Below, piece after piece: positions 21,443-32,928 of a stretch of 64,000 nt of DNA. Both the position numbers and the translations under genes were made by a program. The notes below the pieces were generated by a model. It had not been told where the DNA came from and did no database searches. It worked only from the letters and a program-made list of their open reading frames with translations. How positions within the stretch are numbered: position 1 is the first letter of the stretch; every line of letters starts with the position of its first letter. This stretch comes from an uncultured Clostridium sp. (GTDB lineage Bacteria; Bacillota; Clostridia; TANB77; CAG-508). Location of the stretch: the NCBI GenBank assembly GCA_946565805.1, contig CAMNWO010000002.1, positions 1-64,000 of the forward strand, given 5' to 3'.

Positions 21443-22087
21443 ATGAGTTTATTTGAAAAAAAGTATGAAGTCGAAGGATGGAACGGTAAAATTCATTTAT
21501 TAACAGCAGAACAGTTGTATGAACGGGTGTTAGAAGATAGCAAATCTGACTACAACTGGATTGCATCGGCAACAGAGTTAGTCCGTGTATGCAATCAGAA
21601 GGAGTTTCCAGAATGGAAGGCAACCGTTATAAAAACAATCATTTTAAACTGTTTTGCCAATCTAGAACTAAAAAAGGAATGGTATTTTCGTAGAAAGCTA
21701 ACAGATAGACAAGCCGTTTACTCTTGTTATCATTCTTTACAATCGATAGAAGATGAAAGAATAATAGAAATACGGGAGAAATATTTAAAGTCTGTGATAA
21801 GAGCAACTATCAAATATATGGGAAGTGAAGTTCGGTTTCCACGTCATACTGGACCTTGCTATGTAAAGGTATGTAAAGAATGGGAAAAAGAAAAGTTTGA
21901 AGAATGGTGTTCTAAGGAAAAAATTGATTTCGATCAATTAAAAGAATACCTATACGCCGATTTTGATGAAACAATCCAAAAAGCTGAAGAGGCAGGAACT
22001 TTTGAAGAAGATGACAGAAAAGAAAGTGAGCGAATACGTAAATGTATGGAGTCATTGAGTTTAAAAATTAATGATTTCTATATGTAA
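21443..22087 (+). CDS. hypothetical protein
   Basis: 214 aa ORF with RBS; three frame-0 CGG codons (21524, 21773, 21833). Confidence 0.6.
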   Translation: MSLFEKKYEVEGWNGKIHLLTAEQLYERVLEDSKSDYNWIASATELVRVCNQKEFPEWKATVIKTIILNCFANLELKKEWYFRRKLTDRQAVYSCYHSLQSIEDERIIEIREKYLKSVIRATIKYMGSEVRFPRHTGPCYVKVCKEWEKEKFEEWCSKEKIDFDQLKEYLYADFDETIQKAEEAGTFEEDDRKESERIRKCMESLSLKINDFYM

Positions 22088-22117
22088 CTTTTTATCAGTT
22101 AAACTTAAAATGAAAAA

Positions 22118-22146
22118 GGGTGCTTGGAAACTTCCAAGCACTTTTA
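22118..22146 (+). terminator. intrinsic terminator
   Basis: gtgcttggaaacttccaagcac followed by ttt. Confidence 0.75.
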
Positions 22147-22216
22147 CATTTCATAAACACTTGAAATTTAAGAAAATATCAGCTATAATCAAAAGGAAAA
22201 CAAAAGGAGAAGAAAA

Positions 22217-22795
22217 ATGAAAAAAATAGTAGTAGCCACAAACAATCCAGGAAAAATCAAAGAAATCAAAGAGATCTTAACAGACTATGAATTAGTAACC
22301 CTAAAAGAAATAGGCTGTGAAATAGAAGTAGAAGAAGACCAAGAAACTTTTGAAAGAAACTCAAAGAAAAAAGCAGAAGAAATAGCAAAAGCAATTAATA
22401 TGCCATGCATAGCAGATGATAGTGGATTATGCATTGATGCTTTTGATGGATGGCCAGGCGTATATACCGCAAGATTTTTAGGAGAAGAAGCAACCAATGA
22501 ACAAAAAAACGAAGCAATTCTAGAAAAAATGAAAGAATTAGAAGGAGAACAAAGAAAAGCAAGAGTAAAATGTGTAGTTACCTATTGCGAAAATGGAGAA
22601 TTTATAGTAGGAAAAGGAGAAATAGAAGGAAGAATAGCCCAAGAACCAAAAGGGGAAAGGGGATTTGGGTTTGACCCTATTTTCGAATTAGAAAATGGAA
22701 AAACTTATGCAGAAATATCACAAGAAGAGAAAAACAACATAAGTCACAGAAAAAGAGCCTTAGAAAATTTGAAAAAACAATTGACAAAAGGCTAA
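22217..22795 (+). CDS. rdgB: XTP/dITP diphosphatase (RdgB/HAM1 family)
   Basis: VVATNNPGKIKEI, ADDSGLCIDAFDGWPGVYTARF, RGFGFDPIF. Confidence 0.93.
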   Translation: MKKIVVATNNPGKIKEIKEILTDYELVTLKEIGCEIEVEEDQETFERNSKKKAEEIAKAINMPCIADDSGLCIDAFDGWPGVYTARFLGEEATNEQKNEAILEKMKELEGEQRKARVKCVVTYCENGEFIVGKGEIEGRIAQEPKGERGFGFDPIFELENGKTYAEISQEEKNNISHRKRALENLKKQLTKG

Positions 22796-22802
22796 GAATA
22801 TG

Positions 22803-22907
22803 TTAGAATTGATAACTGTAATCCGCTTAGTCAAGGCACCTAAACATTAACCAAGAGTTAATTGCCTGAAAAATAAGGATTAGCGAGTATACAAATAAGG
22901 GAGGTGC
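22803..22907 (+). ncRNA. L21-type ribosomal protein leader
   Basis: position directly before rplU; structured aatccgcttagtcaaggcacc...ttgcctgaaaaataaggattagcgag. Confidence 0.55.
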
Positions 22908-22914
22908 ATTTTAA

Positions 22915-23283
22915 ATGTACGCAATCATTGAAAGCTGTGGAAAACAATACAAAGTAGCAGAAGGAGATGTTGTATTTTTTGAAAAATTAGATGCAGAAGA
23001 AGGGAAAAAAGTTACTTTTGATAAAGTAGTTTTAGTATCTGAAGAAGGAAAAGTACAAATCGGAAATCCTTATGTGAAAGGTATCAAAGTAGAAGGAAAA
23101 GTAGTTTCTCATGGTAAAGCTAAAAAAATCATTGTTTTCAAAATGAAAGCTAAAAAGAATTATAGAAGAAAACAAGGACATAGACAACCATATACAAAAG
23201 TAGAAATTACTACTATTAAAACAGCTGCTAAAAAAGCAGCAACAACAGCCAAAAAAGAAGCTGCTGAAAAAGTAGAAGCTTAA
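22915..23283 (+). CDS. rplU: 50S ribosomal protein L21
   Basis: [35 protein letters not shown]; Lys/Ala-rich C-terminal extension. Confidence 0.95.
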   Translation: MYAIIESCGKQYKVAEGDVVFFEKLDAEEGKKVTFDKVVLVSEEGKVQIGNPYVKGIKVEGKVVSHGKAKKIIVFKMKAKKNYRRKQGHRQPYTKVEITTIKTAAKKAATTAKKEAAEKVEA

Positions 23284-23365
23284 AATAATTAAGTTTCAAA
23301 CAGAATTTTAGAAATAAAATCGAACGAACATAAACGAAATAGAAAACCGAAAGGAGTGAAAAAGC

Positions 23366-23626
23366 ATGGCTCATAAGAAAGGTCAAGGTAGCAGCCATAA
23401 CGGTAGAGAGAGTGAATCTAAACGTCTTGGTGTCAAAAGAGCTGACGGTCAATTTGTTTTAGCAGGAAACATCCTAGTAAGACAAAGAGGAACCAAAATG
23501 CATCCAGGAACTAATGTTGGAAAAGGTAGTGACGATACACTATATGCATTAGTAGATGGAACTGTAAAATTTGAAAGAAAAGGTAGAGATAAAAAACAAG
23601 TAAGTGTTTATCCAGTAGAACAATAA
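23366..23626 (+). CDS. rpmA: 50S ribosomal protein L27
   Basis: [28 protein letters not shown]. Confidence 0.96.
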   Translation: MAHKKGQGSSHNGRESESKRLGVKRADGQFVLAGNILVRQRGTKMHPGTNVGKGSDDTLYALVDGTVKFERKGRDKKQVSVYPVEQ

Positions 23627-23812
23627 TAATGTTTTTTATAGAGGGAAAGAGTACTAGAAATAGTATTCTTTTTTTATTTGTAAAAAGTCAAACTTGTATA
23701 GAAAATGTTTACAAAGGTAGAAAAATGTAGTATAATAGAACAAGAAGAAAGAGAGTAGAGGGAAAAACATCTCTTATTTTTATATTCTAAAAAGAAGAAA
23801 GGGGAAAGAAAA

Positions 23813-25318
23813 ATGGCAAAAATCGTAGAAGATATTTCAAGAACATTTAACGAGTACTTACTATTACCAAACTTAACAGACGAAAGGTGTATTCCTAATA
23901 ATGTATCATTAAGAACACCACTAGTAAAATACAAAAAAGGAGAAGAAGCAAAATACTATGCAAACGTACCAATGGTATCAGCTATCATGCAAGCAGTATC
24001 AGGAGAAGAAATGGGAATTGCATTAGCAAGAGAAGGTGGAGTGGCCTTTATTTATGGTTCTCAATCTATTGAATCACAAGCGAAAATGGTAAAACATGTA
24101 AAAAAACATAAAGCTGGATTTGTTATAAGTGACTCTAATGTAAAAACAGGAACAACTTTAAGAGAAGTTATTGATTTAATAGAAGAAACAGGACATTCAA
24201 CAGTAATTATTACAGATGATGGAACAGCAAGAGGAAAATTTATAGGATTAGTAACAGATAAAGACTATAGAATTTCGAGAGATAATTTTGAAGAACCAAT
24301 TGACAACTTCATGACACCAAAAGAAAAAGTAGTATGGGCACATGAAGGAATTAGTCTATCAGAAGCAAATGATATGATTTGGGAGAACAAAATTGCTTGT
24401 TTACCAATTTTAGATGACGAAGAAAGACTAAAATATTTAGTATTTAGAAGAGATTATGAAGAAAGAAAAAATAACCCTAATTCTTTATTAGATGAAAATA
24501 AGAGATATATCGTAGGAGCTGGAATTAACACAAGAGATTATGAAGAAAGAATACCAGCGTTAGTAGAAGCAGGAGTAGACATGATTTGTATGGACTCTTC
24601 TGACGGTTATTCTATCTGGCAAAAAAATACGATTGACTTCGTAAGAGAAAAATATGGAGACAATGTAAAAATAGGAGCTGGAAACGTAGTAGATAGAGAA
24701 GGATTTATGTACTTAGCAAAAGCAGGAGCAGACTTTATTAAAATTGGAGTAGGAGGAGGATCTATTTGTATCACTCGTGAAACAAAAGGAATCGGACGTG
24801 GAAATGCCTCAGCTTTAATCGATGTAGCAGCAGCTCGTGATGAATATTTTGAAGAAACAGGTGTGTATATTCCATTATGTATTGATGGTGGAATTGTACA
24901 CGATTACCATATTACAATTGCTTTAGCTTTAGGAGCAGATTTTGTCATGATGGGAAGATACTTTGCAAGATTTGACGAAAGCCCAACAAGAGTAATTAAA
25001 AAAGGAAATGCATTTGTAAAAGAATATTGGGGAGAAGGTTCTAATAGAGCTAGAAACTGGCAAAGATATGACATGGGAGGAGCAAAAAAACTTTCTTTTG
25101 AAGAAGGTGTTGACTCTTATATACCTTATGCTGGTAGCTTAAAAGATAATTTGGCAATTACTGTAGCAAAAATAAAATCAACTATGTGTAACTGTGGATG
25201 TATTACCATCCCAGAGTTCCATGAAAAGGCAAGATTAACATTAGTTTCTGATATTAGTATTGTAGAAGGTGGAGCACATGATGTTATTTTAAAGGAAATT
25301 GATAATCAATATAAATAA
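23813..25318 (+). CDS. guaB: IMP dehydrogenase
   Basis: CBS-domain region, [25 protein letters not shown]. Confidence 0.88.
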   Translation: MAKIVEDISRTFNEYLLLPNLTDERCIPNNVSLRTPLVKYKKGEEAKYYANVPMVSAIMQAVSGEEMGIALAREGGVAFIYGSQSIESQAKMVKHVKKHKAGFVISDSNVKTGTTLREVIDLIEETGHSTVIITDDGTARGKFIGLVTDKDYRISRDNFEEPIDNFMTPKEKVVWAHEGISLSEANDMIWENKIACLPILDDEERLKYLVFRRDYEERKNNPNSLLDENKRYIVGAGINTRDYEERIPALVEAGVDMICMDSSDGYSIWQKNTIDFVREKYGDNVKIGAGNVVDREGFMYLAKAGADFIKIGVGGGSICITRETKGIGRGNASALIDVAAARDEYFEETGVYIPLCIDGGIVHDYHITIALALGADFVMMGRYFARFDESPTRVIKKGNAFVKEYWGEGSNRARNWQRYDMGGAKKLSFEEGVDSYIPYAGSLKDNLAITVAKIKSTMCNCGCITIPEFHEKARLTLVSDISIVEGGAHDVILKEIDNQYK

Positions 25319-25331
25319 AATAATGTAACAA

Positions 25332-25376
25332 GGCTTGAAAGAAGTAATTTATAAATAATTTCTTTCAAGCTCTTAT
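25332..25376 (+). terminator. terminator hairpin
   Basis: gcttgaaagaagtaatttataaataatttctttcaagc. Confidence 0.75.
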
Positions 25377-25381
25377 TGTTC

Positions 25382-25804
25382 TTATAATTTTTTTATTTCT
25401 TCTTTCGTCAATCCTGTTGCTTTTTCAATATCATCTGGATGTATTCCTAATTCTAGTAGTTTTTTAGCAATTTCAACTTGTTTTTCTTTTTTACCTTCTG
25501 CTTTGCCTTCCTCTCTGGAAGTACTTATACCAACGTTATAATCCATAATAGCCATTTGTCTAGAACGATAAAGTTCCCATTCTTTTTCGTCTAAGCTTAT
25601 TTCTTCGATAATTTTCATAGCCTTTTCAATTGATTTATTCTCTTTTTTTGCCATTTCTAATTTATCCTCTCTTTCTGCCAAAAGCCATAACCATTGTTCG
25701 AGTTTAGTTTTGGCTTCTGGATTTTTCTTTATAATGAAGTGCATTTCTAAATCATCAGCTACTATTTCTTTGGTAAATTTCAAAATTAAGTAAATTGATA
25801 ACAA
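25382..25804 (-). pseudogene. truncated PD-(D/E)XK nuclease transposase (Rpn-like) C-terminal remnant
   Basis: EGKAEGKKEKQVEIAKKLLELGIHPDDIEKATGLTKEEIKKL tail typical of the family; N-terminal nuclease region absent. Confidence 0.6.
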
Positions 25805-26296
25805 TTACATTCTTTATTTTATCGTAATTTTCTCCTTTTTATTGTAACTTATTATTTATGGATTTTCAACAAACAATAAGTTATCTTTTACTTTTGCAAT
25901 TATTTTTTTTATCTTTCGTAAAATACTTACCTCCTTTCAATTTTATTTTTTAGTTTTTTATTGATATGGATTTTTTTTCGATTTTAAAATTTTTGAAATT
26001 TAAAAATAAATTTTGAATTAATTTTATCCATGTTACAAAGATGCCTATTTTTCTGCAATCTAAAAAATAATTGCATGTTGTTATTAAAACATAAATTATT
26101 TGCAATTGCAATATTTGGAATGATACTTTTCATCGCAAATTTCGAGTTTTTTTGCATACTTCATGAAATAAAATTAAAAAAAATCAAACAAAAAACAGTA
26201 GATTTGGATAAAACATCTAAATCTACTGTTATTTGCTTGATTATATGGCAAATAAATGATAAAATCAAGGCAGAAAAAAGCAAAGGAAGTACAAAA

Positions 26297-27382
26297 ATGA
26301 AAAAAATATTATTTGCTGCGTATTCATTAGATATAGGAGGAATTGAAAAGGCGCTTGTTAGCTTAAGTAACCAATTACAGCAAAAAGGATATGAAGTGAC
26401 GATTGTATTAGAAAAAAAACAAGGAATCTTTTTAAAAGAAATAAATCCAAAAATTCAAATCATAGAATATGCACCAAACAAAAGTAATAACAAACTAAAA
26501 AGGAAAATGATAAATCTGTTAAAAAGAATAAAATTCATCTTGCAATACAAAAATAAATTTGACTTTTCAGCTAGTTTTGCAACTTATTCTAATATGGCAT
26601 CCTTTGTAAGCAGAACAGCATCTAAAAACTCATGCTTATGGGGACATGCCGATTACTTAAGCTTATTCGATAACCAAGAAGAAAAAGTAAGAGAATTTTT
26701 CGAAGAAAAAAAATACAACCAATTTAAAACCATCGTATTTGTGTCAAAAGAAGGAAAAGATAGTTTTGTAAAAATCTTCCCAGAAATGAAAGAAAAAACA
26801 ATCGTATGCAATAACCTAATAGAAGCTGAAAAGATACAAAAAATGGCAAAAGAAAGTATTGAACTAAAAAAAGACAAAGAAAAATTTACATTTCTAAATG
26901 TAGGAAGACATGATGAAAAACAAAAAAAATTAACAAGAATTATAAAAGCTGCAAAAAAAATAAAAGAAGAAAAATACAAATTTAAAATTTTATTAGTAGG
27001 AGATGGACCAGACAATCAAAAATACAAAGAATTAGTAAAAAAAGAAAAATTAGAAGATGTAATTGTATTTTTAGGAAAAAAACAAAATCCTTATCCATAT
27101 TTTGAAATAGCAGACTGTGTGGTATTAAGTTCAGACTATGAGGGATATCCAGTGGTATTTCTAGAAAGTTTTGTACTAAACAAACCAATGATAACCACTA
27201 AAGTATCAGACTATGAAGAAGTAGAACAAGGATATGGAATGGTAGCCGAAAAAACAGACGAGGATATCTATCAAAAAATGAAACAGATGCTAGAAGAAGG
27301 ATTTACCATAGAAAACCAATTTGATAGCAAAAAATATAATGAAGAAATCATAAAGAAAATAGAAAGGATTATCAATGGCTAA
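26297..27382 (+). CDS. glycosyltransferase family 4
   Basis: KKILFAAYSLDIGGIEKALVSLSNQL; VGDGPDNQKYKELV; SSDYEGYPVVFLES. Confidence 0.88.
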   Translation: MKKILFAAYSLDIGGIEKALVSLSNQLQQKGYEVTIVLEKKQGIFLKEINPKIQIIEYAPNKSNNKLKRKMINLLKRIKFILQYKNKFDFSASFATYSNMASFVSRTASKNSCLWGHADYLSLFDNQEEKVREFFEEKKYNQFKTIVFVSKEGKDSFVKIFPEMKEKTIVCNNLIEAEKIQKMAKESIELKKDKEKFTFLNVGRHDEKQKKLTRIIKAAKKIKEEKYKFKILLVGDGPDNQKYKELVKKEKLEDVIVFLGKKQNPYPYFEIADCVVLSSDYEGYPVVFLESFVLNKPMITTKVSDYEEVEQGYGMVAEKTDEDIYQKMKQMLEEGFTIENQFDSKKYNEEIIKKIERIING

Positions 27383-28328
27383 AGTAAGTGTAATTGTACC
27401 TGTCTACAATACGGGAAAATATGTGGAAAGATGTTTGAATTCTTTGATGGAACAAACCATAAAAGACGAAATAGAAATCATAGTTATCAATGATGGCTCA
27501 ACAGACAATTCAGGAGAAATCGTAAAAAAATATATTCAAAAACAAGAAAACAAACAAATCATAAAATATTATGAAAAAGAAAACGAAGGAATTGCTAAAA
27601 CAAGAAATTATGGACTGGAAAAAGCAACAGGAGAGTATATTTTATTTGTTGATTCAGATGATAATATTGATACACAACTAATCGAAAAAGTAAAACCATA
27701 TATGGACAAGCAAATAGACTTAATCAAATTCAAATTACAAAGAGTGGATGAAGAAGGAAACATATTAGAAAAAGTAGAGGGACCAACTTTCGAAAGTAAC
27801 ACAGGAGAAGAAGCTTTTAATGCCATGTATAGTCAAGATGTCTTATTAGATTCGCCATGTGTGTATGCTATTAAAAAGGAACTATTTACAAAAAATAATT
27901 TCCAATTCAAGAGAACCTACCATGAAGATTTTGGACTAATACCACTCATTTTGTTAGTGGCCAAAAGCGTAGTATCAATTAATGAATACTTATATAACTA
28001 TACTCAAGTAGGAAATAGTATAACCAGAAATGAAGACTATCAAAAAACAATTCAGCGAATGGAAGATTGCTTAGCCCATTATGATAATATGGTAACAACT
28101 ATAAAAGAATGGCAAGTACAAAAAGAGGCAAAAGAGAATATTAAAATTTATTATACGAATGCTATTTTATTAAATTTAAATGAGTTAAAGAAAAAAGAAA
28201 GAAAAGAATATATAAAGCAAATCCGAAAAAGAAAATTTAGTCAAAATATAAAGGCTAGAAATTTAAAACAGCTTATTAAAAAAATACTTTTGATGATAGA
28301 TATTGATTTATATTTAAAAATGAGGTAG
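27375..28328 (+). CDS. glycosyltransferase family 2
   Basis: VSVIVPVYNTGKYVERCLNSL; INDGSTDNSGE. Confidence 0.92.
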   Translation: MAKVSVIVPVYNTGKYVERCLNSLMEQTIKDEIEIIVINDGSTDNSGEIVKKYIQKQENKQIIKYYEKENEGIAKTRNYGLEKATGEYILFVDSDDNIDTQLIEKVKPYMDKQIDLIKFKLQRVDEEGNILEKVEGPTFESNTGEEAFNAMYSQDVLLDSPCVYAIKKELFTKNNFQFKRTYHEDFGLIPLILLVAKSVVSINEYLYNYTQVGNSITRNEDYQKTIQRMEDCLAHYDNMVTTIKEWQVQKEAKENIKIYYTNAILLNLNELKKKERKEYIKQIRKRKFSQNIKARNLKQLIKKILLMIDIDLYLKMR

Positions 28329-28480
28329 AACAGTTGAAAAATAATTACAATTTTGGCCTAAGTCAAATTTTATTGAAAACGCGGTTACATACACCACGTA
28401 TGCGCCCTTGCCTTTTAAATAAAATTTTCCTTGCCCAAAATTTAATTCTTTTCCAACTTGTAAGAGAGGAAAAAATTAGA

Positions 28481-29440
28481 ATGCCAAAAGTAAGTGTAAT
28501 CGTACCAGTCTACAACGTAGAACGATATGTAGAAAAATGTTTAGAAACATTAGTAGAGCAGACTTTAGAAGAAATTGAAATCATTGTTGTAAATGACGGC
28601 TCAACAGATAATTCAAAACAAATTGTAGAAAAAATAAGAGAGAAATTTCCAGAAAAAATCGTATATGTAGAAAAGGAAAACGGAGGTTTATCTGACGCAA
28701 GGAATTATGGAATTCCTTATGCTAAAGGGGAATATATTGCTTTCTTAGATTCCGATGACTATGCAGAAAAAGATATGTACCAGAAAATGTATGAACTAGC
28801 TCAAAAAGAACAAAGTGACATGGTAGAATGTGATTTCTATTGGGAATATCCAGACAAGCAAAAAATAGACATAGGGGTATTGTATCAAGGCAAAAAAGAA
28901 ATGTTAGAAAAAGTAAGGGTTGTTGCTTGGAACAAACTAATTAAAAGAGAAATCTTAGAAAAAGCAAAAGTAGAATTTCCAAAAGGATATCGCTATGAAG
29001 ATGTGTCATTTACCTATAAACTAATTCCTTATCTAGAAAAAGTTTCTTTTTTAAAGGAACCTTGTGTTCACTATATACAACGTGAAGGTTCTATTTCTAA
29101 TTCGCAAAATGAAAGAAATCGAGAAATCTTCGAGGTATTAGATGGGGTAATTGATTATTATAAGCAAAAAGGAATTTATGAGGATTATCAAACAGAATTA
29201 GAATATGTATATAGCAGATATGCTTTTTGTAGTTCTTTCTTAAGGATGGTAAAAATTCAAGACAAAAACTTACGAGAAAAGTTACTAAAAGAAACTTGGG
29301 AAAGAGTAAATAATCAATTTCCCAACTGGAAGAAAAATGCCATATTGAAAAAAAGAAGAAGCGGTAAAAATATCTACATGAGAAGTATAAATCCGTTTAC
29401 CTACAAATTATATGCCAAATTGTTTAGGAGAATGAAATGA
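28481..29440 (+). CDS. glycosyltransferase family 2
   Basis: VSVIVPVYNVERYVEKCLETL; VNDGSTDNSKQ; start assigned at ATG 28481 after an RBS. Confidence 0.9.
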   Translation: MPKVSVIVPVYNVERYVEKCLETLVEQTLEEIEIIVVNDGSTDNSKQIVEKIREKFPEKIVYVEKENGGLSDARNYGIPYAKGEYIAFLDSDDYAEKDMYQKMYELAQKEQSDMVECDFYWEYPDKQKIDIGVLYQGKKEMLEKVRVVAWNKLIKREILEKAKVEFPKGYRYEDVSFTYKLIPYLEKVSFLKEPCVHYIQREGSISNSQNERNREIFEVLDGVIDYYKQKGIYEDYQTELEYVYSRYAFCSSFLRMVKIQDKNLREKLLKETWERVNNQFPNWKKNAILKKRRSGKNIYMRSINPFTYKLYAKLFRRMK

Positions 29441-30844
29441 AAAAAATAGAAAAAAATATATTATGCATTTTTATTATATTGTGTCCCATTTTAGATATGA
29501 TGAGTTTTATCTTTCGAAATACGTTTCATACCAACATTTCGCCATCTACCTTTTTAAGACCTATCATACCTACTATTGCTATGTTATATGTATTTTTTAA
29601 AAAGGATAAGAACTTTAAAATACGCTTAAGTTTAATTGGTGTAATCTATGCTGTTTATGCCATTTTGCACTTATTAGTATTTAAAAGTGTTATAACAGGA
29701 AGCAGTTATGGTGGAATCACCCATGAAGCACAATATATTATGAATTATTCATATATGATAGTAAATTTAATTTTGTATATTACAGTATTTAAAGACGAAG
29801 AAGATATTGAAAAATTATCGAAAAGTGTATTGATAGCTAATGTGATTTATATTACATCCATACTAATTGCGATTGTAACCAAAACATCTTCTAGTACCTA
29901 TATCGAAGGAATGGGATATAAAGGATGGTTTGAATCTGGAAATAGCTTGGGTTCTATCTTAATCCTATCCTTATTTATGATTATGAAATACATAAAAGTT
30001 CCTAAATACAGAAGAATTGCAATTCCCACTATTTTATTAGAAGGCATATTTTTATGTACTTTATTAGGAACTAGAGTGGGATTATTAGGATTTATTCTAG
30101 TTGTCATCTTATATGTAATGGTAGAAACTATCATGACATTAAAACAAAAAGGAAAAATCAATCAAAAGGTAATAGTAGGAGGAATTGTTGCCATAGCAAC
30201 TATTGGATTGATTGTAGTAACAGTTGGGTCTAGTACGTTACAAAGAAGAAACCACTTACGTGAGATAGAAAAAAACATAGTAGACACAGCTAGCCAAGAA
30301 GAAGCTCATGTGACAGGAAGTATATTAGAAATAAAAGAAAAGATAGATAGTGATTCATTAGAAGAAGGCTACATGGGACAAGCAGAAAAGCAATCAATTC
30401 TAAATTTATATGAGATTGCAAATCAATGGGGAATTAAAAATAATGACCAACGTATGCAACAATTAATTTACAATACAGTATTGATAAAAAATCAGCACAA
30501 TCCAGTTTACTTATTACTAGGAAATGGACATGTAGCTAATTTTAGAGAATTAGTAATAGAAATGGAAATACCAGCCTTTTTATTTAATTTTGGTTTGGTA
30601 CGGATTTATTCTTTATTTTATGCCATTTGCTACTATTTTCATATATGGTGGTTATTTTATGATAAAGCATAAAAAACAAATGGATGCTGAGTATGTAATG
30701 GTTTGGCTAGGATGTGGCTTCACTTTTGCGCTTTCCTTCTTTGCTGGCTATACCTTTTTTAACTCATCTAACATGATGATTATTATTATTTTGAATACCT
30801 TACTAATAAACAAAATGAATACTATAAAATCTATTTCGTTTTAG
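29437..30844 (+). CDS. O-antigen ligase/polymerase-like membrane protein, two ORFs joined by a +1 shift at CGG (30601)
   Basis: multi-TM; LVRIYS... to LV-GFILYFMPFATIFIYGGYF restores the TM continuation into ORF 30590-30844. Confidence 0.75.
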
Positions 30845-30927
30845 AAGATTATATCCTAAATTAAATCGGATAACTAAATGAAATAGAGAAAACTTAATAG
30901 CAAGAATAGAAGAAAAGGAGCGACAAA

Positions 30928-32038
30928 ATGAAAAAAATCTTATTTGGAATAACAAGTCTAACACTACGGAGGAGCAGAAAGAGTATTAGTAGACATTGCC
31001 AACGAACTATGTAAAGAATATGACATCACGATTTTTACCATTTATGCCAAAGGCGAATTAGAAAAGCAATTAGATAAAAAAGTGAAATTAAAAAGCCTAT
31101 ACGATAAATCTTATTTAGAACTATCCAACTTTCAAAGAAAATTAATCATGCCATTAAAAATACTATTAGCCCAAAAAGCAATTTATCATAAAAAAATAAA
31201 AGCAGATTATGATATTGAAATTGCCTTTTTAGAAGGTGCGATTACAAGAATATTAAGCACCAAAAATGAAAAAACGAAAAAAATAGCATGGGTACATAAT
31301 GATATTTCACGTGTTTTTGGAAACGGAATCAAATCAAAACTAAAAAGAAAAATCGATAAGAAAATTTATAACAAATATGAAAAACTAGTTTTTGTAAGTC
31401 AAGACAATTTAGAATACTTTGAAAAAACGTATCCAAGTATAAACAATCAAAAACAAGTGATTTATAATTACATTAATCCAGAACCAATTATTGAAAAAGC
31501 AAAAGAAGAAATCAAAGAAAAATGGGATGATAAAACCATTCATTTTGTAACAGTAGCAAGACTTGTAGAACAAAAAGGAATGGATCGTTTAATTCGTGTG
31601 CATAAAAGGTTAATCGAAAAAGGGCTAATACACCATTTTTATGTAATTGGGGATGGACCAGAAAGAGAAAAACTACAATCTTTAATAAAACAAGAAAAAG
31701 TAGAAACTACGTTTTCGTTATTAGGAAAAAGAGAAAATCCTTATCCCTATATCAAAAAAGCCGATTATTTTGCACTACTTTCTCATTATGAAGGGTATCC
31801 TATGGTATTACTAGAAGCCCAAATTCTACAAAAATCAATTGTAATAACTGATACAGCAGCAAGAGAAACACTGCAAAATTACCAGGATTATCAAATAGCT
31901 AAAAATTCAGAAGAAGGAATTTTTGAAACACTAAGAGAGATAATAACGAATCCAAAAAAAGAAAAGGGAGAAGAAAAAGAGTATACCAATGAAGATATTA
32001 TAGATAAAATAAAGTTATTATTAGGAGAAAAAATATGA
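30928..32038 (+). CDS. glycosyltransferase family 4, start region joined by a +1 shift at CGG (30967)
   Basis: MKKILFGITSLTL-GGAERVLVDIANELCKEYDITIFTIYAKG restored; paralogous to 26297-27382. Confidence 0.88.
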
Positions 32039-32919
32039 AAATATCAATACTAACACCAACTTATAATAGAGCTAACCTATTAGAAAATTTATATAATAGT
32101 CTAATACAAAATGCTAATTATGGTGTAGAAATAGAATGGCTTATTATGGATGATGGTTCAACAGATAATACCAAAAAGATAATAGAAGGTTTTCAAAAAG
32201 AAAAGAAAATCTCCATTCAATATTACCAACAAGAAAACCAAGGGAAGATGGTAGCTATCAATCATTTGGTTTCGCATGCTACTGGTGATCTGATAGTAGA
32301 ATGTGATTCTGATGATTATTTTACAAAAGAAGCATTTGAAATAATAAAAAAAGCATGGGAAGAAAATGAAGAAAGAACGGATATTTATGCTTTGTGTTTC
32401 TTAAAATATGATGCAAAAGGAAACAACATGGGAAATGAATTTTCAAAAGTAGAAACAACCATGTTTGACCTTTATTTCAAAGAAGGAGAAAACGGAGAAA
32501 AAGCATTGGTATATTTTGCTAAAATACGTAAACAATATCAATATAAAATAGAGAAAAAAGAAAGATTTTCAACAGAAGCAAGAATGCATCATCAAATGGA
32601 CGAAAAATACAAGATAATTGGAATTAATCAACCAATTATGATATGTGAATACCAAGAAGAAGGATATACCAAAAATATTACCAAACAATTTAAAGAAAAT
32701 CCTTATGGCTATTATGAATATTTTAAAGAAATATTACAAAAAGATTTTAAAGGGGTAAAATTTTCAAAAAGGTTATATGTTATCAAACACTATATATTAT
32801 TTACAACATTAACCAAAATGAAAAATCCTGTAAAAAATATAAAAGGAATGTTAAACAAATTATTAGTCATATTGCTATATGTTCCAGGAAAAGTAAAGAC
32901 TAAGATGAAGTTTAAATAG
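32035..32919 (+). CDS. glycosyltransferase family 2
   Basis: ISILTPTYNRANLLENLYNSL; MDDGSTDNTK. Confidence 0.9.
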   Translation: MKISILTPTYNRANLLENLYNSLIQNANYGVEIEWLIMDDGSTDNTKKIIEGFQKEKKISIQYYQQENQGKMVAINHLVSHATGDLIVECDSDDYFTKEAFEIIKKAWEENEERTDIYALCFLKYDAKGNNMGNEFSKVETTMFDLYFKEGENGEKALVYFAKIRKQYQYKIEKKERFSTEARMHHQMDEKYKIIGINQPIMICEYQEEGYTKNITKQFKENPYGYYEYFKEILQKDFKGVKFSKRLYVIKHYILFTTLTKMKNPVKNIKGMLNKLLVILLYVPGKVKTKMKFK

Positions 32920-32928
32920 GAGGAGTTT

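Noticed and set aside
28334-28480. N-terminal extension KNNYNFGLSQILLKTRLHTPRMRPCLLNK of the GT2 ORF, including its in-frame CGG
   Set aside because: The proper RBS and GT2 start are at 28481; the upstream part is a structured non-coding spacer.
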